DNA of 64,000 bases from Psettodes erumei (taxonomy: Eukaryota > Chordata > Actinopteri > Pleuronectiformes > Psettodidae): contig JAFBJZ010000782.1 of assembly GCA_016785225.1 (NCBI GenBank), forward strand, positions 124,001-188,000. The letters run 5' to 3'. Positions 13,201 through 26,345 of this stretch are shown piece by piece. The position numbers and the translations under genes were made by a program. Position 1 is the first letter of the stretch; every line of letters starts with the position of its first letter. The notes beneath the pieces are model-generated. The model did not search any database, was not told the DNA's origin, and was given only the letters and a program-made list of their open reading frames with translations.

Positions 13201-16200
13201 AAAAATGCCTGAACTTTGAATGTATTCAGCAATTATACTACCATCCCACTATTTACAGCACAAAGGCTGCTGTCACAGCTGCCAAGAATCAAAACAGATT
13301 GTGGACAGTAGGAGACTGTCGAAAAAGATTTTGGAAAACACAAAGAAAGTTTTAACTGTCAAGAAATAAACGGCAGTTAAACAACCACACATTTTTTTTA
13401 CACAAACTGCTAAAACAATATAGAACTGAATAAAGATTATACAGAGCTTTCTGTATATGTTTAGTACACGGTATGGAATTTGGCCACAACACATGAGACT
13501 TCAGCTTGCTGGACATGTCATGATTTAAATTCCCTTCCTGTCTTATGGTTCTGTGAGAGGTGACGCTCCGGAGTCCTGCCTGACACAGGGAGCCATTTCG
13601 CAGGAAAAGACCACGTCTTTCTGCTTCACCGGGTTTCTTGCACAGCTGCCTTCCCTCGCAGCTCACACCTCGCTGCACTCTGGCTCTGATTCCCTCCCTT
13701 TACAAAAGGCGACACTGACCCACGCATCAGTGCATTATTCAGGCTGACAAGCAAATTCACAACAAATACCATCCAGAAGCTCATCCATTCAAGTCAGCTG
13801 AAAGCTTTAGAAACCTGAAACACAAGCTGATGCTTCTGCGGCCTTTGCGTTTGTCATTGTGATTTGAAATGTGGAGAGGTCATTGTTACATCCTGAATCA
13901 TAATCATGAATTACAAAACTACTTAAAACAGTCTGTGGGCACTTCTGCTTATTCTGTGAAGTAAATGTTCTAAAATTCCGTGAGATTTTAAAAGATGGCA
14001 GAACAAACAGAGTTGCATGAAACTACACTGGAAGCAAGTGACATATCCCGCTCGACAAGCAGATAACTTTTAGCGTTGTTGCTGAGAAAATTCATTGTTT
14101 GATAATAATTTTGCACAATTGTCAGTCACAACACTGAGTACTATGTAAATGCCAAGTGTAATAAAATGGTGTTTGAGTGTTTATCAAGCTTCAGTATGTA
14201 GAAATCCTCTCAGTAAGCAGCTTCCAGCAGCACTGCGAAACAAAAAAACCCATCTTTGTCTTTTTTCGCTTAAGAGTTTTGCAGAGCAATCTATTTTTGA
14301 ACCCTCAGTCAGGCATTAATATTCCATGTTGCGTTGGTCACGCTTGCACTCTGACTAAGTCCACTGTGTCCAGAGCCTCTTTGCTGGTGGTGACAGTGAT
14401 CCCCCCATGACCTTGCGTGTGACTCCGCTAACGACTGGCCCTGCAGCTAAAAATAATGTAAATTCACTGGAGTTGATGAAGTGCAAGCAGGCGATCAGAA
14501 AGAATAACACCACTTCTGTGTGTCAAAGCTGTAATCTGTCACATCCAAACTAATGGCCTTTGTCATCACCTAAGACAGTTCAAGCCAGTGGCTTCGCTCA
14601 CTATTTTCAGTTGTGGAATAATACATATTTGGTGCTCTGGTGAGTATTTATATTAGCAGGCAAGTGTACGTAGCACTGACTCAGATAAAACTGCAGGAGC
14701 ACATTACCCAGTTTAACACTGATTAGCCCTGTGACACAGAAGGTTCCATAAAGTGTTCACACCCTGTCCTTTTTTGCACACTGTATTTTGTTATAGATTC
14801 AGTAGTAAATGGATGAAACTGCAATTTACAAACTCCAAGCAGCCTGCCGTATGTCTTTTGCCTTGACAGATGGGCTCTCAGTCACCTTCCTGACAAAAAC
14901 CATTCCGGCCCATCTACTCGTCCATTACTAGGAAGAGTCATGATGGATCCACACCTCCTCCTTTACTTGTGGGAAAACTTTAGAAATGGTTTTATATCCT
15001 ATATTTGCTCTGATTTCTGAGTTCTATACACATCTCATGAGCAATTAAAGGGAACACGATACACCTACTCTCTGTTTAGAGTGACACAGCAAAGAGTCTG
15101 AATACTTAAGAGAACTAAGTGGGTAATTTTGAACAGATTTACAAATATTTCTAAAAACCTTTACACTTTGTCATAATGGATGAGTGTAGATTGACAATTG
15201 TATTCATTTAACATCAAATCTACAACACAATAAAGCGTGACAGGGTCTGAATACTTTCGAGCCACAATATATCAGACTGGATACACAGACACAATAGTTG
15301 CCAGTCGGACACTCAAATTCATTTTCTTTTAATGAAGCAGTTTCTCAGCTACAGTGCAGGATGTGAGTCACTGCAGAGTATCGGTGCGATGATTTAAACA
15401 GGGGCTGCACAAATCATTGTGATTAAATCAAACCTTTGAAATGTTTTTCTATCGGTGGGTTGTTGATCAATAATCATCCCGCTCACTTAATCTAAGCTTG
15501 CACTTCAACTGTGGCTGCCTTCTGCGAAGTACCTCGGGTGTGAGTCCAACTCAGTGTCTCCTCAGCTCCTGCTTTAATTAAATTTCTGAATCGGGACTCA
15601 TTTTGTTCAGCCACACAATTACAGCAAAGAGCCCCAGAGAGGGACGAGCATGACAGAGTATAAAGGAAAGCATATCCCGAGGTAATTTCATCATGTTAAA
15701 TGAATGGATGAAATAGATGGTGCTCATATTTCCCCTCCTCTCTCTTTCTCGCTCTCTGTTCCTAAAGGGCACACATCATCGCAGTCTCAAGTCTGTTTTG
15801 GCTCAGAGAAAATCAGCATTTCACTGACCCACATACACAGCTCAGAGCTACACTTAAAATGGATGCATCAGCGGCATCTTGAAAAGGCGAAAACCATATC
15901 CCACGTCTTACAAACATGACTTAGCAGGGTGCAATAAACACACAAACCCTCTGCGTGCAGTAACGAAGCCGGCTATCATCGTACAATGACAGGAGAGAAG
16001 CGCCTGACTTCCAACCACGGGCCCCCGATAAAACAGCTCAACACTTCAGTCTGTGATGGTTTGCAAAGCCCCTAGTTAAAGTCCGCTATTTGGCTCCCAC
16101 TGTGGATAGACACAGGATAATTTGGACTATGGTGAAAAGCAACGTGAAGATGAGCAAATAAACATACAAACTTTTGTCAGATTAGACCACATTAGACGCT

Positions 16201-19200
16201 GTTGATGTCTCTTGGCATGTTGGCCAGTGTTTACACAATGGTGAGAAAGAGATGTGGCCACACAACAGAAAGGAAAACAGTTACATACATAGAAGACCTT
16301 TGAGGTTTAAAGAACCTTGCACACTCGCACGCTCATGCTCACGCACTCTGGGGAGGGGCCAGAGCGTCTCACCTTCGTCTCCCGCTCCTCCAAGAGGGTC
16401 TCCAGCCTCTTCTGAGCAGCGCGCCCCTCGTGATCGTCGCTCACTATCAGGATGATGTGGTTCCAGTTGAACTCGCGCATCAGGTCGAACCACACATGCG
16501 CCTGGTGGGAGTAGGGCGGGACTGTCCGCAGAAAGGACAGGTGGATACTCTGGAGGAGCACGGAGGAGGAAGCGGAAGGATTAACACTCATTAAAGGCAA
16601 CTTGGGTTTTTCATGAATGACTCATCACTTGCAGCATATAAACCAGCAGACAAGTCCTCTCTCGGGGCAGATTTTGGCCTTTTTTAAAGGTTACTGAAGT
16701 CTTTACATAGGAAAAATACTTTTCAAATTGTCATATACAAGATTTAACCCCATAACATGTGGATAACAATGTCTCCAGGGGCTACATTTGCTAATCCTCA
16801 TCAATTGGATATTGTAACCATGACAACCAGGGTTCTCAATGCTTAAATTAGTAGTAATTTGATGTTTCATGGATGAACACTGAGTTATATCTGTAACTAA
16901 ACCTTACCAAACCAGTGTAATCAATGTTTAGTGCAAGCTGAACACATTTTTTTGGAACAAAGGACAATTTCACTGCACAGAGCCTTGTCCTGGACGCCAT
17001 CTGGATGAACTAAATCACTGACTTGGATCCAGGCCTTATCACCCAACATCAGTGTTGGACCTCACTAATGCCACTGTGGCTGAATGGGAGCAAACCCCCG
17101 CAGCCATGCTTTTCTAACTTTATGTTCTGCACACTGAGAGAATACAGACATGTAATAATAATAATAATAATAGACTGAAAGTTCAAATGCCTGCAGCAGA
17201 ATGTGTTTTACAAAAAGTCTCGCCATGTTTTAATGATAAAGAAAGAGTTTCTTCAGGTGAAAACAAATGCCAAACCTCGTCACTAATGGGCAAACAGAAC
17301 AAAGAAAGAAAACTTTCATCATCCCTTCATCCATGCATACACACACCTCAAGGTCCCTAAAAATCCTTTAATGTGAAAGATCAGGAGAGCTTAAATAGCC
17401 TTTCAATTGAGTTGGTGACATTTTATTTAGGTGATTGCTTTAAAGTTTCCATTTAGTGGTTTGTGCATCATAAAAACATTACTCAGGTCAGAGGCATTAT
17501 TAATGAAGTTCTTTCAATTTTCAGCAGGAAACCCATTTAATCACAGCTCCCCTAATAGACAGTGATGGGACGTTTAATCTAAGAAGCTTTTGAAGCTTCC
17601 CCAGGGGAGCTCCTCACTCCCTCGCTATCTGCTCACTCTCTTCCTGTTTTCCTCTCTCTCTCTCTCTCTCTCTTCCTTCATCTCTCTCATCCATCACTCA
17701 CCTTGTCTGAATAGATGGACATGCGGGTGGTGAGCCCCACCACGGGGATGCGGTAGAAGCCTGCAGTGTAGGAGACGGGTGTCGGAGTGAGATGGTCATT
17801 GGACTGGGGAGGGTGACTCACCAGGATGGCGTAGACCTGCGGAGACACAGATGAAGAACACTTTGTCATCCTGACACTGGCATCAAGACAGAGTGTTAAC
17901 AGCAGCAGTCATACTGAGAGAGAAAGACTTTGGTCTATTAGGCATCCATTTTGAACACTACAGGCTTTCTTTCTTTCTTCTTTATCTTTTTTATGTATAG
18001 TTTTGTCACACAGAAGGCAAATTTACCACAAAACATAACCGACAAACACATTCAAACATGAATTTATCACACATATAAATACATGCAATAACATGGGGAG
18101 GGTACAAATCTAAATTCTTACCATCAAACAGTGAACAGAAGCACTCAAAGTGTTCTGACAGGCCTGCATGTTTATTTCTTGTAGGATTCAATAAGAGGAA
18201 ACAATGCACTCAGAAGTATGTTTGATTTTAGTTTGGTTGTTCTCTGAATTAATGTAAATGTATGTAAACCCTTTCATTTTTGGTTTGCATTTACAATTAA
18301 AACAAATTTATACACTCTAATTACCACACTCTATGTGGGGCAGCTGTCTGCTTCCCTCGGATGGTCGTCCAGCCTTGGCGGAAACTTCTGTTTTTCTGCC
18401 TCAAGAAGAATTACACTAGTCAAATTTTTGTGGGTGCAACTGCTGCCCTAAAATGTTGTATAAGAGGTTAAAAATAACATTTTTTAAAAGATGAGTGTCT
18501 TCATGAATTGCAGTCAGGGATAAACTCATCTACAACAGAAGAACAGGGAAGCTTTGTCTTCACGGTGTGGGCTGGCAGACTAACGATAATTTGTGTCTTT
18601 TTGGTTCAGTCTCATTCCTGCATTAAGAGAACCAAGATGAACTCTAAAAGAACTCGGCCTTGAGAAATGCCACAGAGATGAGACGGGAGAGGAATTAAGT
18701 TGGCACGGCTGTGCGGGTATGGATTATTGGATATGAGCGGTCCGTATGGCTGGGTCAAAAATTAGGTCTATCTTCCAAGGACTGCTCCCAGGCATCTACT
18801 CCTCCATCTGCCACGGACTTTCCCTCTCAGTGACTGTTATCGCCTACAAGCCGATCTCATCTGATTAAACCTTGCCCGGACTTTCTGTCTAAATTAGATT
18901 TGATTGTGAAAAGTGTGTGTGTGCGCGCAGTGAATTGAGCCATAGTTGGTGTAATCTGCCCAGCCTAATAGCTGGATTGCGCGCTCGCGCTTTGGGCGAC
19001 AGGAGACTGGATGTGATGGTATTATTCTACAAGCCCGCATCAATTAGAGTCATTACACCAAGCAGAGGACCGAGGACATGAAAGCAGCGCTGAAGGTGTG
19101 GGTGTGTCTTCTTTGCACGAAGCTCAATTATGTGTGTGGGAGAAATGGGAGCGAGGGCGAGAGGGACTTCTCGCCTCAACACGCGGTGACATTATGTTGG

Positions 19201-20451
19201 TGCTTTTTAGAAGCCATGTAGAGCATCGCACGAGAAGATGGTCGGTGCTTTTCACTGTGCGTCAGCGTTTAACCACTCTCAAACGGTGCGCACACACTCA
19301 CCATTCACCATGTATTACTTAAAACATATCTTTTGCTCATCAGATCTGCAGCGCAAATGGTATGAATGTTTAATATTGTATCACTGAAAGAAAACTCTTC
19401 CCTGGAAAATCTACATTCGAGCACTCAGTGTAGCAGTTTTTCATGTTACCACTGCATCATATCACACGGACTGCAGCTGACTGACTGATGCGCTCCTCGG
19501 CCAACATACATTAAGTGTTTGCTGGGACCGTCCACGGCCATGTCAGCCTTCTGACGCCAAAACGCTATCAAGCATCACACGCACACTGAACGATAAGTTT
19601 TAATTGCAAATGACATATTGCATATTTCCACTCCTCACTGGTTCCTTTGCACTTCAGTAGATCTGCAGCTGTGTGTCCTGAAATGTGCAGTCGCCCTCTC
19701 ATCTGAGCTATGCCCCGAAACAATGCCTATTTTTGGATGTCTGTTAAACAGATTGGTTTGTGGGGAGCCCACAGTATTTTCAATTATTTTGTGAGTTTGT
19801 GAACAAATATAACAAGGATGCCAAGTTGGACAAATGGTGGGCCAGTAATATATTTTCTGTCAGTGATTCTATACATTTGGATGCATGACGAAGATGAGTG
19901 GAAAGTTAGTCTGCTGATGGGAGAAATAGACAATTGCTCTATTCCATGGGAAACAACCTGGTCTAACGTTCTCTGGGTGAGAAAACGCACCGGAATTTGA
20001 CACCTACATGTCCCTGAAACCAGCAACTTTCCAAAGCAAAGTACGGGGATTTCCAGGCTGTTCCGCCTAAGCACCTTGATGCAGAGACAGCGAACCGTTT
20101 TTACACTTTAGGTGGAGTAATGAATAGATCATACGTAGCTGGTGTTATTCACAGAAGAATGAAGCAGTTTGACATAGAGGTGCAGAGGTGGCAGTAAACT
20201 ACCTGACTGGAGATGAGGTCTTCGCAGACGGAGAGAGCCATCTGAATGGCGTTGGGTTTATGTGTTACGGAGATGGCCGTCAGCTTGAATTTGTCCCTGC
20301 CGTAGACCTGGTTGGCCTGGGCCACGGCATCTTTAAAGACCTGCTCGTACCTCTTCTGGCTCAGGACGGCCCCGATGTTCACGATCTTCGGCTCGCAGCC
20401 GGCCCGCGCGCAGGAGCACGAGAAGAGCACCACCAACAGAAAGAGACGCAT
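1288..20451 (-). CDS. grin1: NMDA receptor subunit GluN1 (3' end outside window)
   Basis: Obligatory glycine-binding subunit of the NMDA glutamate-gated cation channel in neuronal postsynaptic membranes. Exons in transcript order: 20203-20451, 17702-17836, 16373-16549, (N1 cassette 12242-12304), 11376-11473, 10577-10698, 9421-9595, 8900-9044, 7664-7732, 7118-7253, 6651-6778, 5016-5180, 4427-4545, 3972-4084, 3223-3371, 2964-3121, 2241-2402, 1806-1915, 1288-1433. Without N1 this gives 852 codons. Visible in order: a signal peptide starting MRLFLLVV, the amino-terminal domain, glycine-binding S1, M1, the pore loop with the asparagine in LLNSGIGEG, M3 with SYTANLAAF, S2, M4, and the calmodulin-binding C0 segment ending WRKNLQ. 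All splice phases agree except at 7664-7732, whose usual acceptor (7751) gives a frameshift (see findings). The ATG at 20451 is preferred to the in-frame TTG at 20466. Paralogue a or b was not resolved. Confidence 0.96.
2403..2493 (-). repeat. About 90-base purine/pyrimidine tract abutting a grin1 splice acceptor
   Basis: The plus strand is almost pure G/A with GGA repeats. Read on the grin1 strand it is a run of C and T that ends directly at the CACAG acceptor of the exon 2241-2402. Ordinary polypyrimidine tracts are about 15-25 bases, so this one is unusually long. A mirror-symmetric purine tract like this can also form triplex DNA. Confidence 0.85.
4386..4412. repeat. (CA)n microsatellite in a grin1 intron
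   Basis: About 13 uninterrupted CA units lie 14 bases beyond the donor side of the exon that encodes M1 (4427-4545). Confidence 0.9.
5837..5947. mobile_element. Short palindromic repeat (MITE-like), copy 1, in a grin1 intron
   Basis: An arm around 5837-5860 (CTGATTGG ... CAACCTCTGGAG) is nearly the reverse complement of an arm at 5890-5914 (CTCCAAAGGTTG ... CCAATCAG). The same core, followed by the shared tail AAATTTGCATACC, recurs at 62011-62102. That makes it a dispersed element rather than a unique hairpin. I do not recognise a named family. Confidence 0.55.
11634..11659. repeat. Poly(A) run of 26 bases in a grin1 intron
   Basis: An uninterrupted A homopolymer on the plus strand, between the exons at 10577-10698 and 11376-11473 and the N1 exon. 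No retroposed gene sequence is recognisable upstream of it. Confidence 0.85.
12242..12304 (-). CDS. grin1: grin1 alternative N1 cassette exon (21 residues)
   Basis: A 63-base exon with both ends in phase 0. It has AG before it and GT after it, and it sits between the exons at 16373-16549 and 11376-11473. It encodes a basic peptide beginning NKKRNYENLD and ending NKRGPK. This corresponds to the 21-residue N1 insert of vertebrate GluN1 (exon 5 in mammalian numbering), with Asn in place of Ser at the first position. In mammals, including this insert relieves proton and polyamine inhibition and speeds deactivation. The basic residues responsible (KKR and KR) are kept here. The flanking introns are about 4.1 kb and 0.8 kb. 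Confidence 0.95.
14741..15266. mobile_element. Non-autonomous Tc1-like DNA transposon (MITE) in a grin1 intron
   Basis: The left end contains AAAGTGTTCACACCCTGTCC. The right end, reverse-complemented, contains AAAGTATTCAGACCCTGTC, and the similarity runs about 75 bases inward at both ends. These inverted termini resemble those of the common teleost Tc1-like elements whose ends read as GGGTCTGAATACTTTC. About 370 bases between them hold no transposase frame. It sits in the 4.1-kb intron between the N1 cassette and the exon 16373-16549. Confidence 0.75.
17651..17674. repeat. (CT)n microsatellite near a grin1 donor site
   Basis: About 11 CT units, 28 bases from the exon 17702-17836 on the intron side. 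Confidence 0.85.
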
Positions 20452-21020
20452 CGCGCGGACCACCAAACAGCACAGCGCAGCCCGGTCGCTTTCCTCTCCG
20501 GTGGCGGGTCGGCTCGACCAGCTTCTGGACAGCAGCGCGGCTCAGCCAGCTGAATGCACGACTGCAAACGCGGTCCAGGTGGGCGGCGTGAGCGGGGGTG
20601 GGAGGCCAAAAAAAAGGAAGACTGAAAAATAGGTGGATTTATGTGCAATGCGGAGGAATGTGCATAATCACATTAGGGGCAGGCAATCAACCAGGGACGT
20701 CAAAACCGCATTGTCCACCTTTTATTGTTCTCCTCTGCAGAATTACTCAAACCTCCCTGTTGTTTTTGGAGAAGAGTTGAAGCATAGTCCAAGCTTCCGG
20801 GCGGCTTCCTCTCCGGCTTGTGTACGTCTTCCTTCGGCCGCCGCTCCCTGCGCTCTGGGCGGACTGATCACACCGATGCGTCGCTGGCTCGTCGCTCCTC
20901 GCTGAGCGGCTGCTGTCCTTGGTGCTGACAGCTGTGCATGCGCGCCGCGGTGGTAGTGCGCGCTCCCGCCGTATCTGCTCCCCACTCAAGGTTGCGCGTT
21001 TGCGTGCTGCGCTGCCGCTG
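20452..21020 (-). promoter_or_regulatory. grin1: GC- and CpG-rich grin1 5' region and presumed promoter
   Basis: The block upstream of the grin1 start codon is much richer in GC and CpG than the surrounding AT-rich introns. It contains Sp1-type GGGCGG boxes (for example near 20580) and no obvious TATA box. This matches the TATA-less, GC-rich promoter type known for mammalian GRIN1. The transcription start cannot be placed from sequence alone. Confidence 0.65.
20909..20929 (-). promoter_or_regulatory. REST/NRSF silencer site (RE1/NRSE-like)
   Basis: On the gene strand the two half-sites CAGCACC and GGACAGC are present with canonical spacing. By eye, 17 of 21 positions agree with the RE1 consensus. 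It lies 458 bases upstream of the grin1 ATG. Mammalian GRIN1 promoters carry an NRSE through which REST represses the gene outside neurons, so the position and the gene both fit. Confidence 0.75.
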
Positions 21021-24000
21021 CTGACGATGCTGGAGAACAAGCTGCTCGTATGAAAAATAAATGTTCTCACTTGTTCAAAATACACTCGATCACCATGTTA
21101 TTCACAATTGGAAACGAATAGCAAGACCGCGGAAGGAAGAGCACGTGCACTGTGAGGTTGCATACCTGCAGGAAATGGATGGACTGCAAAATTCATTCAG
21201 ATTAATATGTGGGCTTTGTGAATGTGTGTGATCTGAAATGAGAACCAGACGATTGTGGGATGACTGCACAGGAGCAGATGGATGGGAGGAGGGAAAGGCT
21301 CTTTTCCAATCTAACGGGTTTCAGGTCAGAGTTGAGCCGTGGACACGGGCTTTTGATGCGAGTTATTTTCCTCCAAAGTGGAAGGGGAGTCTAATTTGTC
21401 GCGCAGCTCTCTGCGTAAAGTGTACCGACCTCACTGGACCTCTCATTAATCACTCAATGTGTCAGTTCCATCCGTCTCTCCAGCCGTCACCTTTCATCGG
21501 GAGCAGACCCGCCTGTCTTCCGTCTTTAATCATGAGTGTGTGTTTGTGTGACAGGGAGGGAAGTCAGACAGTGGAGTGTTTAAGTAGCTGAAATATTGGG
21601 AGCACCCCTGCATGAGCAGAATCGACCTCCTGGTTACCTAGGAAACAAGATTTTCTTTTTTACAACACACACATATACGTGCACATGCGCGCACACAGAG
21701 GATCTATACACTGAGAAAATATTCTGTTGCAAGCCCACAGTGAGTTTATTCATCACAGGAGCAAGGCTTTAACCAAAAGGACATGCCCATAAAAATGAAA
21801 AGATAAGAGATATTTAGTGTGACCTAATCTTATTACATCATTTTAACCTAATTATTGACTTTAGGCCTTGGTGCATTTTGTCCAAGAATGAATAAATTCC
21901 TACAATTTAAAATAAAATCTCACAAATGAAGCTTAGAAAATCAATGAATAATCTGCAATGGTCTGCATTATAAATCACAACACCGTGTTGCACTGAGTGG
22001 ATAAATTGATCGCAAGGTTGAAGAAATCAGCTCTTATCAGCTAGAAGCTGTAGAATCCACAATGATGTATGATTTGTCTTGTTACCTTAGACAAGGAAAA
22101 TGCCATTCACTGTTATTGTACAACCCCTTTAAAATATATGATTTAATGGCTTTAATCCAATACTTGAAAGATTAAGGTTCAAAAGGTGCATTTCAGTTCA
22201 CTTTCACTTAAACCTAAAAGTCACCCTCTATAAAAGTCCATTACTTTTACTAAACAGTCAAATGTTGACAAAACAGTAACTAAATCAGCACCAAAGCACA
22301 GCAAGAAATCCTTCAAGTACATCAACCAATATTATAGTTTCAAAAGAAAAAAAGTCTGTAAAAGCTGTTGAGAACAAAGAATTAATATGTTTTAAGGAAA
22401 GACTGAGATTGTTTGTCTCAGTGGCCAGGTGTGGCTGACTCCAGGATGTCAGCACACAGTATCTCTCTGGAGCTCAGCCAGGACAGATCTGGTTTCAAAA
22501 AAAGGTATTTTTCCATGCTGACGTAAATAAGCTGAATTGGAGTGACAAAAACCACTAAAAATGCCAGCCACATAATCAGAAGGAGACGAGTCCCTATATA
22601 CCGTCAAACCACTGAAATAATAATGGTGTTGTACAGAGCACCAAATGATTACCCCACTAGCCTGCCACAACCAGTCTGTACAAAACTCAGCACTTACTGG
22701 ATGGCCCTGATGGTGTGAAGGCCTCTTATTAAATGAAGTTATGAAGCACTCCTCTGCCTCTCCTCCAACCCACTCAGTCACTACTCACACATCAATAGTG
22801 CTGCACCAATCTGCTCTGCAGCCATTATGTAATAAGTTTGCTTGTTTGCTGTTGGAGCAACACAACACAGAGTCCAATAAAGTCTCCATCTCAGTGAGCC
22901 TAATGCAGAAAAATAGGCAGCCGAGCGCACACAGTTCATCGTGGGCTTTTAAACTTAAGTATGCATACATGCACGCTCATCTACACGGACACACTCCAGT
23001 TCACACTTTGAGCCTTCCGCCCACACAGAAGGAACAAAGACTCATGCACCACCCACACAGTCCTCTGCAAGGCTGGGAGAGGGATGTTTGTGTGTGTGCT
23101 TTACCACCAGTGTTGTTAAGGTTAATAAAAATCTTGTTATGACCATAACACAGTCATTGAGCTGTACATTTGGTTAGACATGTTCAGTTTTGGGGATGGC
23201 AAGGCAAATCTATTCAAATAACACAGTTCATAAACCAAGGCAGTTTCAAGACACTTTAAATACGCTTAAACTTTAAAAGCAATTGAAAACTAACAAGCTT
23301 TAACAGTGAATAAAACATGTCAACATATATTGCCAGTACAAATTCAGAGGCAATATAGCATGATGCAAGTGCTTCAGTGTCAACATTTATGGATTCCTTA
23401 TAGTCACAACATGTAGCTTCAGTTTTAACATACAATTCACAAATATAACCACATACCCCAACAGATAATACTGTTAGTTTATTTAACTGAAATGGAGCGT
23501 AATAAGAAATCTAATGTTTTACAGTGGTCCTCTGATTAATTTCTCAAAAAAAAAGCAAATCAGTTGATTAAATGATCATCACACAGAAAAGGTTCAGTTC
23601 AGACCTTGTAAACAAACCCAAATGGACAAAGGCAAAAATCCAAATAAAGATAGCAATCAAAAATAAGAGGCAACACAAAAGAATGATGGAAAATCTTGCA
23701 TGAGGACCAAGACAATCTGGCAGAGGAAGTGGGGATGCAAGCAGGTTGCACAGACTGGAGAGTGGGATAATTGAATGCAGATGTAACACATTAAGGCAGG
23801 GCAGGTGATCACACAGTTGGGAAGGATGTGGGAGCAGGAAGTTGAGGACCTGAGTGAAAGGACATGGTGATTGCTACAAAAGTACATCAGGAAATGATAA
23901 TAAGGAAATATAATCAGGAAATAATAAAAACTTAAGTGGAGAGTAAGCCATCCAGTAATGACCTTTATGTACCTACATGTCCAACTTGTTGTTGTATTTT

Positions 24001-26345
24001 AATTGGGGCTTGAAACAATAATCTGAGAAAAATAATTTAAAGTGCCTTCAGTTAAAAAGAATTGCCCATGTATGAAAGACAAAGTGTGTGGGAAGGGGAG
24101 AAAAGAACACATAGAGACTAACATACTTGACCTCCTATGTGCTTCAGCGCTTAGCATGACAGCAGCACGTTCATCAAACTTGCTGCATTTTGTGTCACAC
24201 GAGTGTTTTTCAGAACACATTTGCTCTTACCTGAACATGTTCATGTTGAATGGTGTGAGGAATTGTAGCACAAATGATGTGGGCTTTAGTGCAGCAATTG
24301 AGTCATTGTCTATGGTTGTTGGATGCCTGTGACACGGAGCCCAAATTTTCTGTTTGAAGCAGGGAGCAAAACAAGGCCATGCTCTGCTAGTGCTTTGACA
24401 TAAAGGGAGATGATGAGGCCTCGGAAATGGATTGCCTCGGTGAGTCATCTGCAGATGGATGCCTGCCTATCTGATGTGTTTCTCATGTAGTGTGAAGTCC
24501 TTGCATAAATTATAGATGAGTGAGCCCCCTCAGTGCTCGCTTGCTTGTCCTGATGCCAAGCTTGAAGTATTCATGCTGCAGAGAACACAAAGAGTCTTCC
24601 GCATTTCAGATTTCAGCCTTTCTCCCAACCTGCAAAGCCTTGTGGGGGGCTGCAAGCCGGATCAATATGGATCAATTTTTCATTTCACATCACAGGGGCC
24701 TATTTCCGATTCTAAATTTGCATTTCAGTAATTGACAGTCCAGTGAATCAAGAGAGAATTAGGATTCTTAATCAGGAAAACAAGCATACATGTTATGATA
24801 GAGGATTTAAAGACCCACCATCCTGTTCTTCAAAGTTAAACTGTACTTGATGTGGATGTCAAGTATGCAGAGAGTGTGTATCCTATGTTCCATCAAGTTG
24901 TCTTTACAGAAAAATGTTTTTGTTGTGCAGCTCAGCATGTTGAAACAGAATAAGGTGTTATTATGTCTCTACATCAGAAATGTATGCATTTTTTATCCAG
25001 TAATTTTCAAAGAAATGTGTGTAACACCTTTTTTTTTATATTTTTAAGAATCCAGATTGCTGTTACCTTAGCATTTAAAGCTATGTCAACCAATGTTGCT
25101 GGGAACCCAAAGTAATAAAAACTAAATAAAACAAATAAATGAATAAAATCCTACCTTTGTTATGAAAACTATTTTTAGCCATGTGGGGGCAGCAGAACAA
25201 TCCAAAAACAACCTTGACACATGAGGACCTTTAAAGTCTTCACTGCAAACATTACAGTTCATTTGGAGTGGTGTTTCTATACCCATTCGGAATGCAGTTT
25301 CAATTTGCCAGATGTTCCACTTTCTTTCCCAGCATTAATAAGTTTAGCTGTCATTTGGTACTGGGGGGTGGGGTGGGGGGGCTCACACTGGGTTAATCAG
25401 AGGTCTAAAACTCTTCAGAGAGTTGGTCATTTTCTATGGTTCTGTTGCTCAAAACAACCCCTTTAAAATTGCACAGAGTCCTTTGAACTATATCTAATTG
25501 AAAAGTGATGAGAGCAGCTTTAAATGAAAATCAAAACTTCTTTTTAAAGTTTTGTAAAAGTCTGAAATATCCTGCAGAAAACTGGTTGAGCATTTTCATA
25601 CATCTATTTAATAGCACAGATGCATAGTAACAATCTTAAAGGTGCAAGTGCATCAACAATAAAACCAAAAAGGAAGAAACAAGTCCAGAGGAGCATCAAT
25701 TTCAGATGTCATAGCTCCCCCCTCCCTCTCTTTGACTGAATAACAAGGATATAAAGGATTAAATTGTCGGGCCATGTCTCCTTCATGTGCACTATGAAAG
25801 GAGATCAATCTGGGTTTTGTTTTTGTTGCTAAGAATATGCAGCAGTAACAGCAGAAAGGATGCAAACTGTTCTGATGAGAACTAGGTCAATACAAGACCC
25901 AGAAAGATATGAGGAGTTTTGATCCAAAGTCAAACCTATTATCCGTGACACCAAATATGACAAAGTTGCAGCACTCTCCAAAGAACGCAGAAGTCAGAGC
26001 TTGTTAGGAAATAATGTATGTCAGAGGTATGTTATTGCAAGACAATACTGAAAACTAATTTTCATGTGCACCTGCTAACTGGAATTTCATTCTAATATCA
26101 TCGGTAAAACATTGCCATGTAGGTCAAGTCCAAAGGTGTATTTGGAATAATCAGGTTATGTGAAATGAAATATAATAGAAGACATTAACCCATTTAATCC
26201 CACAACTACAACTGAATAACAAACAACATTTGGAATTTGACATTTCCTCAAATGTCACTTATACTGTATATGTAATAAGCAATTAGCTTATTGTTAGCAA
26301 TAAACTGTTGAGCAGAGATCAGACAACTGAAAGCAAATGATCAGT
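21021..26345. other. Intergenic, grin1 to RING gene; no gene recognised
   Basis: AT-rich non-coding sequence. The longest minus frame (22449-22781, 110 codons) resembles no family I know and looks like chance. One dispersed repeat is noted at 23195-23290. No TTTATT (AATAAA on the minus strand) was noticed close downstream of the RING gene stop at 26346. Confidence 0.6.
23195..23290. repeat. Teleost interspersed repeat fragment (GGCAAGGCAAAT type)
   Basis: The sequence begins GGCAAGGCAAATCTATTC and continues with a degraded ACACTTTAAA segment. It resembles the very common fish repeat that reads GGCAAGGCAAATTTATTTG and continues to CAAAGTGCTTTAC. The family name was not resolved, and the copy is diverged. 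Confidence 0.5.

Noticed and set aside
20452..20466. In-frame upstream start for grin1 adding five residues
   Set aside because: The codon is TTG. The first ATG at 20451 gives a proper signal peptide.
22449..22781. 110-codon minus-strand frame between grin1 and the RING gene
   Set aside because: No recognisable motif and no plausible exon partners. Probably chance.
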